From Arthrobacter sp. 24S4-2 (GTDB lineage Bacteria > Actinomycetota > Actinomycetes > Actinomycetales > Micrococcaceae): 64,000 nucleotides of DNA. The notes beneath the pieces are model-generated. The model had not been told where the DNA came from. It saw only the letters and a program-made list of their open reading frames with translations, and searched no databases. Below, one piece after another: positions 1 through 8,107 of the stretch. The position numbers were made by a program, and so were the translations under genes. The DNA is taken from the NCBI RefSeq assembly GCF_005280255.1, contig NZ_CP040018.1:310001-374000 (forward strand), in the 5' to 3' direction. How positions within the stretch are numbered: the stretch's first letter is position 1; the number at the start of each line of letters is the position of its first letter.

Positions 1-3
1 GCA

Positions 4-1371
4 ATGGGTGTTCCGCAGCAGAAACGGCCGCCCCGGCAGGCAAGCGCGGTGCAGAACGTGCGGGCACCGGAACGCGACCCCGTCATCGACCTTGCCCGCT
101 TCTTCTGCCTGGCCCTCGTAGTTGTGGGCCACACCATGATGGTCAGTCCGGTGCTCCACGCTGACGGCACAGTGACCACCGAGAACACCCTCGCGCTGCA
201 GGACTGGTTCGAGCCGATCATCTGGATCTTTATGGTGATGCCGCTCTTTTTCGTGGCCGGCGGCATCACCGGGCTGCAGTCCTGGCGGCGGCTCCGGGCG
301 AGCGGAGGCAGCGGTTTTGAGTTCGCCCAGGCCAGGCTGCTGCGCCTCGTCCGCCCGGCGGCCGCACTCTTAGCAGTCATGTTCGCAGGGCTGTGGGCGG
401 CGCGGCTCCTCGGTGTGGAACCGCAGGTGGTGGAGCTCATTGTCACCGGCGCCGGGATGCCGCTCTGGTTCCTGGCCGCGTATCTGGCTGCCCAGCTGAA
501 CATCCCCGTGCTGGCGGCTCTCCACCACCGCGCACCGTGGCTGACGCTCGCCGGCCTCACCGCGCTGGTGGTGGCCGTGGACTGCCTACGCGGTGCCCTG
601 CCGCTCCTGGCCTATGCCAATATCCTGTTCCTGTGGTGCGCCGTCCAGCAGCTGGGATTCATCCTGGCGGACGCGGCGCCCGGCAGCCTGGGAGCCTCGC
701 GCCTGGTCGGTATCATCGTCGCGAGCAATCTCCTGCTGGGCTTGGTCACGGGGCTGGGGCTTTACCGCGGCAACATGCTGGTGAACCTGAATCCGCCCAA
801 TTTCTGTCTTCTGCTCCTCGGGGTTGCCCAGGCCGCGGCGCTGCAGCTCTCCCGGCCGCTGCTCGTCACGGCGGCCGCGGCAAAATGGGTGCGCGCCGTG
901 GTGGGACTCGCGGGGCGGCGGGCCATGACCGTCTACCTGTGGCATTTGCCGCTGCTGGCAACGATGTCCGGCCTGGTTCTCCTCAGCGACCTCCCCAAAC
1001 CGTCGGCCGGCACGGCGGCCTGGTGGTGGTCGCGGCCGCTCGTCCTGCTCTGCGTCGTTTCACTCCTCCTGCCGGTATTGGCACTGTTCGGACGGCTGGA
1101 GGAGCGTCCGACGGCGTCTGCGCACTCCCGGCGGCGGCCCGCTGCCGCGGTGCTGACCGCCGTCGTCGTTGTGTTTGTCCCGGTGGCTGACGCGGCGTTC
1201 AACGGTCTGACGCTTGCGCTGCTGGGCGGGGGAGCCGCCTGCTTTGCCCTGGCGGTCCTTCTCCTTGGCCGGATGCCGGTGCGGGCGCTGCCTGCCCCTG
1301 CCGACGCCGCGCCGGGGGACTCCGGCGGACCATTGCCACAGGCTCCTTTAAGTGCCAATGTCGAACCATGA
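4..1371 (+). CDS. Acyltransferase family 3 membrane protein
   Basis: Multi-pass membrane protein of 455 aa in the acyltransferase-3 (OafA/NodX-like) family, which moves acyl groups onto sugars or other envelope molecules. Near residue 32 the sequence LARFFCLALVVVGH gives the R-x10-H pair typical of the family's catalytic region, and about ten hydrophobic segments follow up to residue ~430. The tail after that is proline and alanine rich. The acceptor cannot be read from the sequence. The start lies 3 bases from the left edge, so no ribosome site is visible and a longer N-terminus outside the window is possible. The stop overlaps the next start (ATGA), so the two genes are probably cotranscribed. 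Confidence 0.85.
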   Translation: MGVPQQKRPPRQASAVQNVRAPERDPVIDLARFFCLALVVVGHTMMVSPVLHADGTVTTENTLALQDWFEPIIWIFMVMPLFFVAGGITGLQSWRRLRASGGSGFEFAQARLLRLVRPAAALLAVMFAGLWAARLLGVEPQVVELIVTGAGMPLWFLAAYLAAQLNIPVLAALHHRAPWLTLAGLTALVVAVDCLRGALPLLAYANILFLWCAVQQLGFILADAAPGSLGASRLVGIIVASNLLLGLVTGLGLYRGNMLVNLNPPNFCLLLLGVAQAAALQLSRPLLVTAAAAKWVRAVVGLAGRRAMTVYLWHLPLLATMSGLVLLSDLPKPSAGTAAWWWSRPLVLLCVVSLLLPVLALFGRLEERPTASAHSRRRPAAAVLTAVVVVFVPVADAAFNGLTLALLGGGAACFALAVLLLGRMPVRALPAPADAAPGDSGGPLPQAPLSANVEP

Positions 1372-1727
1372 CGGAGAACACGGTATCAACTGAAGACACG
1401 TTCAGCCCGGACGTAACCACTGTCCGGAATGATGCCCTTCATCGCTACGAACTGCGTGTGGGCGGGAAGCTGGCCGTTCAGTCGAGGTTCATGGACAGGC
1501 CGGGGCACGTGGACTTCATCCACACCGACACGGCGGAGGATTTCAAAGGCCAGGGGCTGGCAAAGGTGCTGGCGCATTTCGCCCTGGACGATGTGGTGTC
1601 TTCAGGGAAGCGGATCATTCCGCATTGCCCTTTCATCTACGCCTACCTGAAGAAGCACGACGACGCGTACGAGCAGTTCATCGACTGGCCCGAACAGCCG
1701 CCCACGGACGACATCACAGCCTCGTAG
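1368..1727 (+). CDS. Small GNAT-type N-acetyltransferase (YjdJ-like)
   Basis: A 119-aa single-domain protein of the short Gcn5-like family (YjdJ type). It has the acetyl-CoA-binding stretch FKGQGLAKVLAHFALDD around residues 62-78 and the conserved PHCPFIYAYLKKH near residues 86-98 that typifies this subgroup. Members are compact acetyltransferases of mostly unknown substrate. The ATGA overlap with the acyltransferase gene upstream suggests translational coupling, although a shared pathway is not shown. It converges on the GAF-ANTAR gene that follows. Confidence 0.85.
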   Translation: MTENTVSTEDTFSPDVTTVRNDALHRYELRVGGKLAVQSRFMDRPGHVDFIHTDTAEDFKGQGLAKVLAHFALDDVVSSGKRIIPHCPFIYAYLKKHDDAYEQFIDWPEQPPTDDITAS

Positions 1728-1747
1728 GGCTGGCCTGAAGCTCCTGG

Positions 1748-2485
1748 CTAGTCGTCGAAGTGCGTTGCCGGCGCCTGGGCGGCGAACGACGCCAGCAGCT
1801 TTTCTGCAACGTCCCTCAGTTTCTGGTTCCGGCCGCTGGACGCCTTGGTGAGGATGACCATCGCTTCCGCCTGCGAGCACCGGTTCTGGCCCATGATGAT
1901 GCCGGCGGCGAGGTCGATGGCGGTCCTGGATTCCATGGCGGACCGCAGGTCGTCGGCAAGCTGCTGCCGCGTGCCGATCCGCACGGCCAGCCGGAGCGAC
2001 TTTTCGGCGTGGGAGGCGAAGAGTTCCGCCTTTTGGATGGCGGCGGAGTCGAAGGCGTCCGGGGCCGGAGCGAAAACGTTCAGCGCTGCGGCAGCCCCCG
2101 CGTCCAGGGTAAGAGGTACGCCCAGCACGCTGAACTGACCCTTCATGGCGATCGCCGTGCCGTATTCCGGCCACCGCTGGTCGGTTCGTGTGTCCTTGAC
2201 CAGGACCGTCGTTCCCGTGTTCATCGCGTGGAGGCAGGGTCCGTCGCCAAAGTCGTGCTGGATTTCATCAAAAAGCCGGGCCCCCGGGTTGCTCCACGCC
2301 GCCGTCGTGGTGCGGCGGTGCCGGTGGAGGGTCACGGCGCAGGAAACTTCCTGCCCCAGGGTTGCCGAGAGCGAGCCCGCGGACAGCTCGCAGAGGTCCG
2401 AGAGAAAACCGTTGACGTCCACGCTGTCGATGATCAGATCCTGCAGCCGCTCCGCCACGGAGGCGTCCAGCGCGATCTCGTCCAT
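1748..2485 (-). CDS. GAF-ANTAR transcription antitermination regulator
   Basis: 245 aa. A GAF sensor fold covers roughly residues 20-155 and an ANTAR RNA-binding domain covers about 175-235 (RTAIDLAAGIIMGQNRC, then the KLRDVAEKLL helix). ANTAR proteins bind paired RNA hairpins and prevent transcription termination; the GAF domain usually senses a ligand or redox state. The gene stands alone, facing the preceding operon. Its start has no convincing Shine-Dalgarno but has TAGACT exactly 6 nt upstream of the ATG, so it may be leaderless. A clear paralogue lies at 52208-52945, and both end in THFD plus one residue. Confidence 0.9.
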   Translation of the reverse strand: MDEIALDASVAERLQDLIIDSVDVNGFLSDLCELSAGSLSATLGQEVSCAVTLHRHRRTTTAAWSNPGARLFDEIQHDFGDGPCLHAMNTGTTVLVKDTRTDQRWPEYGTAIAMKGQFSVLGVPLTLDAGAAAALNVFAPAPDAFDSAAIQKAELFASHAEKSLRLAVRIGTRQQLADDLRSAMESRTAIDLAAGIIMGQNRCSQAEAMVILTKASSGRNQKLRDVAEKLLASFAAQAPATHFDD

Positions 2486-2491
2486 CTTTCA

Positions 2492-2497
2492 AGTCTA
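2492..2497 (-). promoter_or_regulatory. Putative leaderless -10 box (TAGACT)
   Basis: TAGACT on the minus strand ends 6 nt before the ATG of the GAF-ANTAR gene. This is the spacing expected if transcription begins at the A of the start codon. The same arrangement recurs before several other genes in the window that lack a Shine-Dalgarno. Confidence 0.45.
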
Positions 2498-2614
2498 GGT
2501 CCGCCCGGTCCGGAATGACCGGGGGCTGGCTGACAACTTGTGGCGTGGACAACAATCTCGTATGGTTTATGTGAGTTATGAAGCTGGCTCTTGGACGTCT
2601 CTTTGGGAGAAACC

Positions 2615-3295
2615 TTGAACCATAAACTTCGTGTCCTGGTCCGTGTGGATGTTGACCCCGGACGGGTAACCCTCGAGGCCACCGGCTGCCTCACCCAGGC
2701 CAATTACCCGGTACTCCTGCATATCATGCGGCGCGGGCGTCGCCTTGCCCCGGACCAGGGGATCACCGTGGACCTCCGCAGCGCATCCCATCTGGACCCG
2801 GAAGTCCTGATGTACCTGCGCCATATCGCCGGACGCGACGGGGGCGGCAGCCAGACCCCCACGGATCGGGCGAACGGTTCCGAAGCCTTCCAGCTCCGGC
2901 TTGTCGAGCCCGCCGAATTGCCCGTTTGCCTTGAGCACGCAGGCCTGACGGGCGGAGAGGTGGGCCTGGACGGGGAGCTTGATGCCTTGCTGGGCGGCCA
3001 GACGAGCCCCGCCCCTGATCCTGACGGCGCCTTGGCAGCAGCCGGCGAACAACGCACCGTCAACGGCCTGGAACTTTCCGAATACCTGGAGGGGAACCTG
3101 GATCCCGCGGCTACGCTCCGGGCATTGTCAGACGAGGCGCTGGGCAGGCTGGCCGACGCACTGTACCGGCACCTGGACACCCCCAGCCCCTCGTTCGGGG
3201 CCCATACCTGGTACGAACTGGCCGCGGAGGAACTTCACCACCGGCACCTGACGGAGCCTGAAGGCCCCTCCCAGGCTGAAATCGCCGCCGGCTGA
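2615..3295 (+). CDS. Uncharacterised STAS-like protein
   Basis: Unrecognised protein of about 226 aa. The first ~90 residues resemble a STAS fold: alternating beta and alpha segments with VTLEATGCLT followed by ITVDLRSASHLDPEVLMYL, where anti-sigma-antagonists carry their DLS/T-x-x-D core. The C-terminal half (~110-226) is helical and acidic with no family I recognise. No ATG is available. TTG at 2615 is preferred because GGGAGA lies 4 nt upstream, whereas the TTG at 2591 has only a weak site. It sits upstream of a glycosyltransferase operon that also carries a STAS gene, so a related signalling role is plausible but unproven. Confidence 0.65.
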   Translation: MNHKLRVLVRVDVDPGRVTLEATGCLTQANYPVLLHIMRRGRRLAPDQGITVDLRSASHLDPEVLMYLRHIAGRDGGGSQTPTDRANGSEAFQLRLVEPAELPVCLEHAGLTGGEVGLDGELDALLGGQTSPAPDPDGALAAAGEQRTVNGLELSEYLEGNLDPAATLRALSDEALGRLADALYRHLDTPSPSFGAHTWYELAAEELHHRHLTEPEGPSQAEIAAG

Positions 3296-3608
3296 CGGCC
3301 GTCACGGCCTTTCCCGCCACAATTTGCCCCGGCACCTCGGCCCTTTTGGCGCGCGGGCGGATAAAGTTGGACTGACTCAGGACAGTCCGTCGTTCCTGCT
3401 CCATTGGTCTCACTCCGGAGCCGGATCCCAACCGGCCGGCTGACTGAACCGACGAGGATCCAGGGGGACAGCCAGGCGTGCTGGGGCGTAATTTGGTGGA
3501 ATCCACTGGCGGGGCCCGGGGGCTTCCGCGGGGCAGCTTGGTCAGGCGTGCCCGGGCGGCAGCATGTGCTGTGGACGACGAGACGGCCCTGGCTGTCCGG
3601 AGGCAACA
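3296..3608. other. Intergenic leader before the glycosyltransferase operon
   Basis: 313 bases with no convincing gene on either strand. A short imperfect inverted repeat (GGACTG / CAGTCC, about 3369-3388) is present. I looked for a c-di-GMP riboswitch core, which would suit a cellulose-synthase-like gene, and did not find one. The region presumably holds the operon promoter. Confidence 0.5.
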
Positions 3609-5579
3609 GTGACGCCGCGGCAGCTGGCAATTCGGCTGATTGTCCTCGCGACCGCGGTCCTCGGGCTCAACTACATCATCTGGCGCTGGATGGTGTCGAT
3701 CAACTGGGAAGCCTGGTGGATCGCGCTTCCGCTGGTCCTTGCCGAAACGTACTCCCTCCTGGATTCGCTGCTCTTCGGCGCCACCATGTGGCGCTACCGG
3801 CAACGGGCCACGCCACCCGCCCCGCCGGAGGGGCTGACCGTGGACGTCTTCATCACCACCTACAACGAGCCGCTGGACCTCGTCCTGGGAACAGCACGGG
3901 CCGCCCGGAAAATTGAGTATCCGCACAGGACCTGGATCCTGGACGACGGCAACCGCTCCGAACTGCGCGAAATCGCGGAAGCCGAAGGCATCGGCTGGAT
4001 CACCCGGTCCGAGGACTGGGTCAACCGCCCCCGGCACGCCAAGGCGGGCAACCTCAACAACGCGTTGCTCGCCACTGACGGCGAGTTCATGCTGATCCTG
4101 GATGCTGACCAGGTGCCGGACCCCAGGATCCTTGACCACACGCTGGGCTATTTCAACGACCGCAAGATGGCGCTGGTCCAAACACCCCAGGTGTTTGTCA
4201 ATGTCCCGCCCCACGATCCGCTGGGCAGCCAGGCGCCTTTGTTCTACGGCCCCATCCAGCAGGGCAAGGACGGCTGGAACGCAGCCTTCTTCTGCGGATC
4301 CAACGCCATCATCCGCCGGGAAGCCCTGATGCAGCTCGGCGTCATGCGCTACGTCTCGGAAACCGAGCTGGCGTTGAACAAGGCCCTCAAGACGGCGGAC
4401 AAAGTGGTGGCCAAGGCGAGGCGACAGCTTGGACCCGGGCAGGAACGGCTGGCCGCAGCCTTGTCCACGGTGGCCACGGACCTGCATCAGGTCCGACGGG
4501 AACTGAGCGAGGGCCAAAGCATCGCCGACGTCACCTACCGGTTCCAGGAGCGCGTGGACGCGGTGGCCAGGAACCTGGTGGCGCAGGACTTCGCGGCGCT
4601 GCACGCCGAGCTGAACTCCATCGAGGGTCTCTCCCGGACCATTGACATGGACGGTTCCCTCGCCGTCGTCGACGACGTCGCGCTGGACCGGCTGTCCCAG
4701 CGGGACTGGTCCCCGCTGGGAGCGGTGGAAACCGTCCGCGTCCTGATCGATTCCGTCAACGCCGAGAAGGCCGGCGAGGCCCAGGCCGTCATGCCGCTGG
4801 CCACGATCTCCGTCACGGAGGACATGGCCACCTGCATGCGGCTGCATTCCCTCGGATGGGAGTCGGCGTACCACCATGAAAAGCTGGCAGACGGGCTGGC
4901 CCCCGAGGATCTCGATTCGATGCTGACGCAGCGGCTCCGGTGGGCCCAGGGCACCATGCAGGTCATGTTCCGGGAGAATCCGGTGCTGCAAAAAGGGCTG
5001 AGCCTCGCCCAGCGGCTGATGTACCTGGCAACCATGTGGAGCTACCTTGCCGGCTTCGCCGCCGTAGCGTACATCGCGGCCCCCGTCATCTACCTCACCC
5101 TGGGAATCCTGCCCGTGCAGTCGCTGAGCAACGAGTTCTTCCTCCGGCTCATCCCCTTCCTGCTGGTGAACCAGATCCTGTTCCTGGTGGTGGGCAGGGG
5201 CGTAAGAACGTGGCGCGGACAGCAGTACTCGCTGGCACTTTTCCCCACCTGGATCAAGTCCGTCACGTCCGCCTTCGGGAACGTGTTCCTGGGACGGGAA
5301 CTGGATTTCCGGGTCACACCCAAGACCCTGCAGGCACGTAAGCGGCTGCCGTGGCACCTGGTGAGGCCGCAGCTGATCGCCATGGCCGTCCTGGTCCTCG
5401 CCGCCCTCGTTGGCGTGGTCCGCCTGCTGCTCGGCCAGGGGGACGTCCTGGGCAGCTCCGTCAATTTCGTGTGGATCGTGTTTGACCTGCTGATCTTCAG
5501 CGTGGTCATCCAGGCCGTACGCTACCCCGGCTACGATGCCTGGCTGGACAGCAACAAAAAGAAAGAGGAAAACCCGTGA
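3609..5579 (+). CDS. Cellulose-synthase-like processive glycosyltransferase (GT2)
   Basis: 656-aa membrane glycosyltransferase related to BcsA. Two N-terminal membrane helices are followed by the GT2 core: TTYNEP near 80, DDG near 115, the metal-binding DAD near 165, TED near 403 and QRLRW near 441. Several C-terminal helices follow that would form the polymer channel. A segment of about 155 residues (~244-399), helical and partly coiled-coil-like, lies between FFCGSNAIIRREAL and TED, where other family members have only a short link. No PilZ domain is visible and no bcsB neighbour is present, so cellulose is not assured as product. GTG 3609 is chosen because GGAGG lies 5 nt upstream. The stop overlaps the next start (GTGA). 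Confidence 0.88.
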   Translation: MTPRQLAIRLIVLATAVLGLNYIIWRWMVSINWEAWWIALPLVLAETYSLLDSLLFGATMWRYRQRATPPAPPEGLTVDVFITTYNEPLDLVLGTARAARKIEYPHRTWILDDGNRSELREIAEAEGIGWITRSEDWVNRPRHAKAGNLNNALLATDGEFMLILDADQVPDPRILDHTLGYFNDRKMALVQTPQVFVNVPPHDPLGSQAPLFYGPIQQGKDGWNAAFFCGSNAIIRREALMQLGVMRYVSETELALNKALKTADKVVAKARRQLGPGQERLAAALSTVATDLHQVRRELSEGQSIADVTYRFQERVDAVARNLVAQDFAALHAELNSIEGLSRTIDMDGSLAVVDDVALDRLSQRDWSPLGAVETVRVLIDSVNAEKAGEAQAVMPLATISVTEDMATCMRLHSLGWESAYHHEKLADGLAPEDLDSMLTQRLRWAQGTMQVMFRENPVLQKGLSLAQRLMYLATMWSYLAGFAAVAYIAAPVIYLTLGILPVQSLSNEFFLRLIPFLLVNQILFLVVGRGVRTWRGQQYSLALFPTWIKSVTSAFGNVFLGRELDFRVTPKTLQARKRLPWHLVRPQLIAMAVLVLAALVGVVRLLLGQGDVLGSSVNFVWIVFDLLIFSVVIQAVRYPGYDAWLDSNKKKEENP

Positions 5580-5905
5580 TCGAATTCAACAATGAAACCC
5601 TGGCTAATGGAGTGGGCGTGATCCGACCCGTCGGACGGCTCAACATGGTCTCGGCGCCGCGCCTGGGTGCCAACATCGATGCGCTCATCAGCGACGGCAC
5701 CGTCCGGCTGGTGGTTGACCTGGCCGGTACCGACTTCATTGATTCGTCCGGCCTGGGCGCGCTGATCACCGGGCTGAAGAAGACGCGGCAAGCGGGCGGG
5801 GACCTTCGGCTTGCCAACCCCACCGCGCAGATCACTGCGGTCCTGGAAATGACCAACCTCAATAAGGTGCTGCAGCCGGTCTCCTCCGTGGACGGGGCCT
5901 ATTGA
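5576..5905 (+). CDS. STAS anti-sigma factor antagonist (RsbV-like)
   Basis: 109-aa STAS domain protein. The motif DFIDSSGLGALITGLKK near residues 54-70 carries the serine that is phosphorylated in RsbV/SpoIIAA proteins. In partner switching the unphosphorylated form binds and sequesters an RsbW-type kinase. It starts with GTG overlapping the glycosyltransferase stop by 4 bases and is followed immediately by an RsbW-like gene, so all three products are likely made together. No sigma factor gene is adjacent, which leaves open whether the target is a distant sigma factor or the synthase itself. Confidence 0.9.
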   Translation: MIEFNNETLANGVGVIRPVGRLNMVSAPRLGANIDALISDGTVRLVVDLAGTDFIDSSGLGALITGLKKTRQAGGDLRLANPTAQITAVLEMTNLNKVLQPVSSVDGAY

Positions 5906-6336
5906 TGAGCAGCGAGTTCAGCCTGCGCGCCGCCGCGGTGCCCGAGAGCCTGGAGCTCATCCATGACCTGCTTGAGAAGGTGTGGGAGGGCGAACCGGGG
6001 ATTGACCAGATGGACCGCATCCGGTTCGAAACGGCCCTGATTGAGGTGGCCTCCAACATCATCGAACACTCTCAGCCGGCAGGGAGCGACCCGGTGCGCC
6101 TGGTCCTGGCCGTGGAGTGCGAACCCGAGCGGCTCTTTGCCGAATTCACGGACAACGCCAGGCCGGCAGGCATTGACCTCTCGGTGTCCGCGCTTCCGGA
6201 CGACATGTCCGGAAGCGGGCGCGGACTGGCCCTTGCCAAGGTGGCCCTGGACCAGTTTTCCTACGCCAAAGACGAGTCCGGAAACCGCTGGACGCTGCTT
6301 TGCCGCCGTAGGTCTGCTGCCCCGGCGCCGCAGTAG
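5905..6336 (+). CDS. RsbW-like serine kinase / anti-sigma ATPase
   Basis: 143-aa GHKL-type ATPase domain. The N box is ALIEVASNIIEHS near residues 46-58, the G1 box EFTDNARP near 80, and the G2 glycine-rich lid GSGRGLALAKVALD near 107. It is expected to phosphorylate the STAS protein encoded just upstream. The ATG at 5905 shares a base with the preceding stop (TGATG); an in-frame TTG one codon earlier is less likely. It is the last gene of the three-gene operon. Confidence 0.88.
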   Translation: MSSEFSLRAAAVPESLELIHDLLEKVWEGEPGIDQMDRIRFETALIEVASNIIEHSQPAGSDPVRLVLAVECEPERLFAEFTDNARPAGIDLSVSALPDDMSGSGRGLALAKVALDQFSYAKDESGNRWTLLCRRRSAAPAPQ

Positions 6337-6439
6337 GCCGCATATTATGCCTTGCCGCAGCCGCGGCGACAGTCAATGACGCTCCATTGAGTCTCAAACC
6401 CCCGGAGTTCCGCCTATTTCATAATTAGCTCACAAAAGT

Positions 6440-6476
6440 TTGACTAAAAGGTTTACCTAAGTAAGGCTTGCCTTGC
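6440..6476 (+). promoter_or_regulatory. DtxR/IdeR-type iron box and des promoter
   Basis: The 19-mer at 6457-6475, centred on AAGGCTTGCCTT, matches 12 of 19 positions of the DtxR/IdeR iron-box consensus TTAGGTTAGGCTAACCTAA. A -35-like TTGACT lies at 6440-6445, so the box covers the probable -10 region. It is about 45 bases before the first siderophore gene, so repression by the iron-loaded regulator is the obvious reading. It was judged by eye, not by a scored matrix. Confidence 0.65.
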
Positions 6477-6517
6477 TACGTTAGTGCGCCGCCAAACGCC
6501 TACCAAAGGAAAACCCT

Positions 6518-8107
6518 GTGACGCTGTTGCCCCGTGTGGATGATGAGACCCTGGACCTGCCTGCCCCGCCTGCCGGGCATGATTTCGGCTCCCGGGTGGA
6601 GCTCGCCCTCGCCGCCACCAACCACCTTTTCAACTCCCGCAATGCACCCCGCTACGTGGCGCAGGTGCTCCAGGGCGTCAATGCGGTCGCCACCAAGCTG
6701 GAGCGGACCACCAAGCCGTTCACCGGCGCCGGACCCGAGCAACTCAAGGCGCGCGTCAGCGCCGTCGACCTGGACCGCCCGCTGCCGGACACTGCCGCGG
6801 CGCTGGCGGAACTCGAAGAGGTCTACCTGCAGGACGCCGTCTACTTCCATGACGCGAAGTACGCCGCCCACCTGAACTGCCCCGTGGTCATTCCGGCGCT
6901 GGTGGGGGAGAGCATCCTCTCGGCCGTGAATTCGTCCATGGACACCTGGGACCAAAGCGCGGGCGCCACCATGATCGAACGCCGGCTCATCGACTGGACG
7001 GCCGAGCGGCTGTGCCTTGGCGGCGCCGCAGACGGCGTCTTCACCTCGGGCGGCAGCCAGTCCAACCTCCAGGCGCTGCTGATTGCACGCAACCACGCTG
7101 TCGCAGGGCTGCGGAAGCTCCCCGGCAATGAATCCCGCCGGCTGCCCGGCCTGCTGGACAAGCTGCGCATTTTCGCGTCCGAGGACAGCCACTTCAGCAT
7201 CCGCAAGTCCGCGTCCATGCTGGGCCTGGGGTGCGACGCCGTCGTGCCGGTCGCGTACGGGCCGGACCACCGCATGGACTCCGCCGCGCTTGCCGCCGCA
7301 CTCGCGGAGACCGCCAGTTCCGGGCTGGTTCCGATGGCGGTTGTTGGCACGGCGGGCACAACCGACTTTGGTGCCGTGGATCCGCTCGCCGAGCTCGCCG
7401 CCCTCGCCAAGGCATACGGCGCCTGGTTCCACGTGGACGCCGCCTACGGCGGCGGGCTCATGGTTTCAGGCCGCTACGGGCACCGCCTGGACGGAATCCG
7501 GCTGGCCGATTCGGTCACGGTGGACTACCACAAGACCTTCTTCCAACCCGTCAGCTCCAGTGCCCTGCTGGTACGGGACCGGGCCATGCTGCGCCACGTT
7601 ACCTACTACGCGGACTACCTGAACCCGGAGAGCGCCGCCCTGGCGGACATCCCCAACCAGGTGGACAAGAGCATCCAGACCACCCGCCGCTTTGACGCCC
7701 TGAAGCTCTGGCTCACGCTCCGGATCATGGGCGCGGATGCAGTGGGTGCCCTGCTGGACGAGGCGATCGACCTCGCTGCCCGCACCGGGGAGGCACTGGC
7801 CGCCGACCCCGACTTCGAGCTCGCCGCCGAACCCCAGCTCAGCACGCTGGTGTTCCGCTACCGCCCAGTCCTGGCTGACGGGACGCGCCTGGATGAGCAC
7901 GCTGCGGACACCCTCAACCCTGCCATCAGGGCCGCCGTCTTTGCCTCGGGGGAGGCGGTCGTGGCCGGAACCAAGGTGGCCGGCAGGCACTACCTGAAAT
8001 TCACGCTGCTGAACGCGGAGGCCACCCCGGAGGACATCAACGTGATCATCGGCCTGCTCCGCCGAACCGGCGCAGCGCTGCTGACCGGGCAGGAGGCCGC
8101 CGCATGA
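6518..8107 (+). CDS. desA: PLP-dependent decarboxylase, siderophore pathway (DesA-like)
   Basis: 529-aa group II pyridoxal-phosphate decarboxylase. The family landmarks are TSGGSQSNLQALL near residue 172, HVDAAYGGG near 306 and the cofactor lysine in VDYHKTFFQP near 338. In des operons this enzyme decarboxylates lysine to cadaverine, the first step of desferrioxamine-type synthesis. Diaminobutyrate-decarboxylase relatives exist, but the following three genes fix the pathway. The GTG start has AAAGGA 7 nt upstream. The stop overlaps the next start (ATGA). Confidence 0.9.
   Translation: MTLLPRVDDETLDLPAPPAGHDFGSRVELALAATNHLFNSRNAPRYVAQVLQGVNAVATKLERTTKPFTGAGPEQLKARVSAVDLDRPLPDTAAALAELEEVYLQDAVYFHDAKYAAHLNCPVVIPALVGESILSAVNSSMDTWDQSAGATMIERRLIDWTAERLCLGGAADGVFTSGGSQSNLQALLIARNHAVAGLRKLPGNESRRLPGLLDKLRIFASEDSHFSIRKSASMLGLGCDAVVPVAYGPDHRMDSAALAAALAETASSGLVPMAVVGTAGTTDFGAVDPLAELAALAKAYGAWFHVDAAYGGGLMVSGRYGHRLDGIRLADSVTVDYHKTFFQPVSSSALLVRDRAMLRHVTYYADYLNPESAALADIPNQVDKSIQTTRRFDALKLWLTLRIMGADAVGALLDEAIDLAARTGEALAADPDFELAAEPQLSTLVFRYRPVLADGTRLDEHAADTLNPAIRAAVFASGEAVVAGTKVAGRHYLKFTLLNAEATPEDINVIIGLLRRTGAALLTGQEAAA

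Noticed and set aside
3296..3608. Possible c-di-GMP riboswitch ahead of the synthase
   Set aside because: Expected from the gene type, but the conserved riboswitch core sequences are not present.
3111..5357. 748-codon open frame on the minus strand
   Set aside because: It lies entirely opposite the glycosyltransferase gene, has no recognisable domains and the composition of antisense high-GC DNA; the plus-strand protein has all GT2 motifs.
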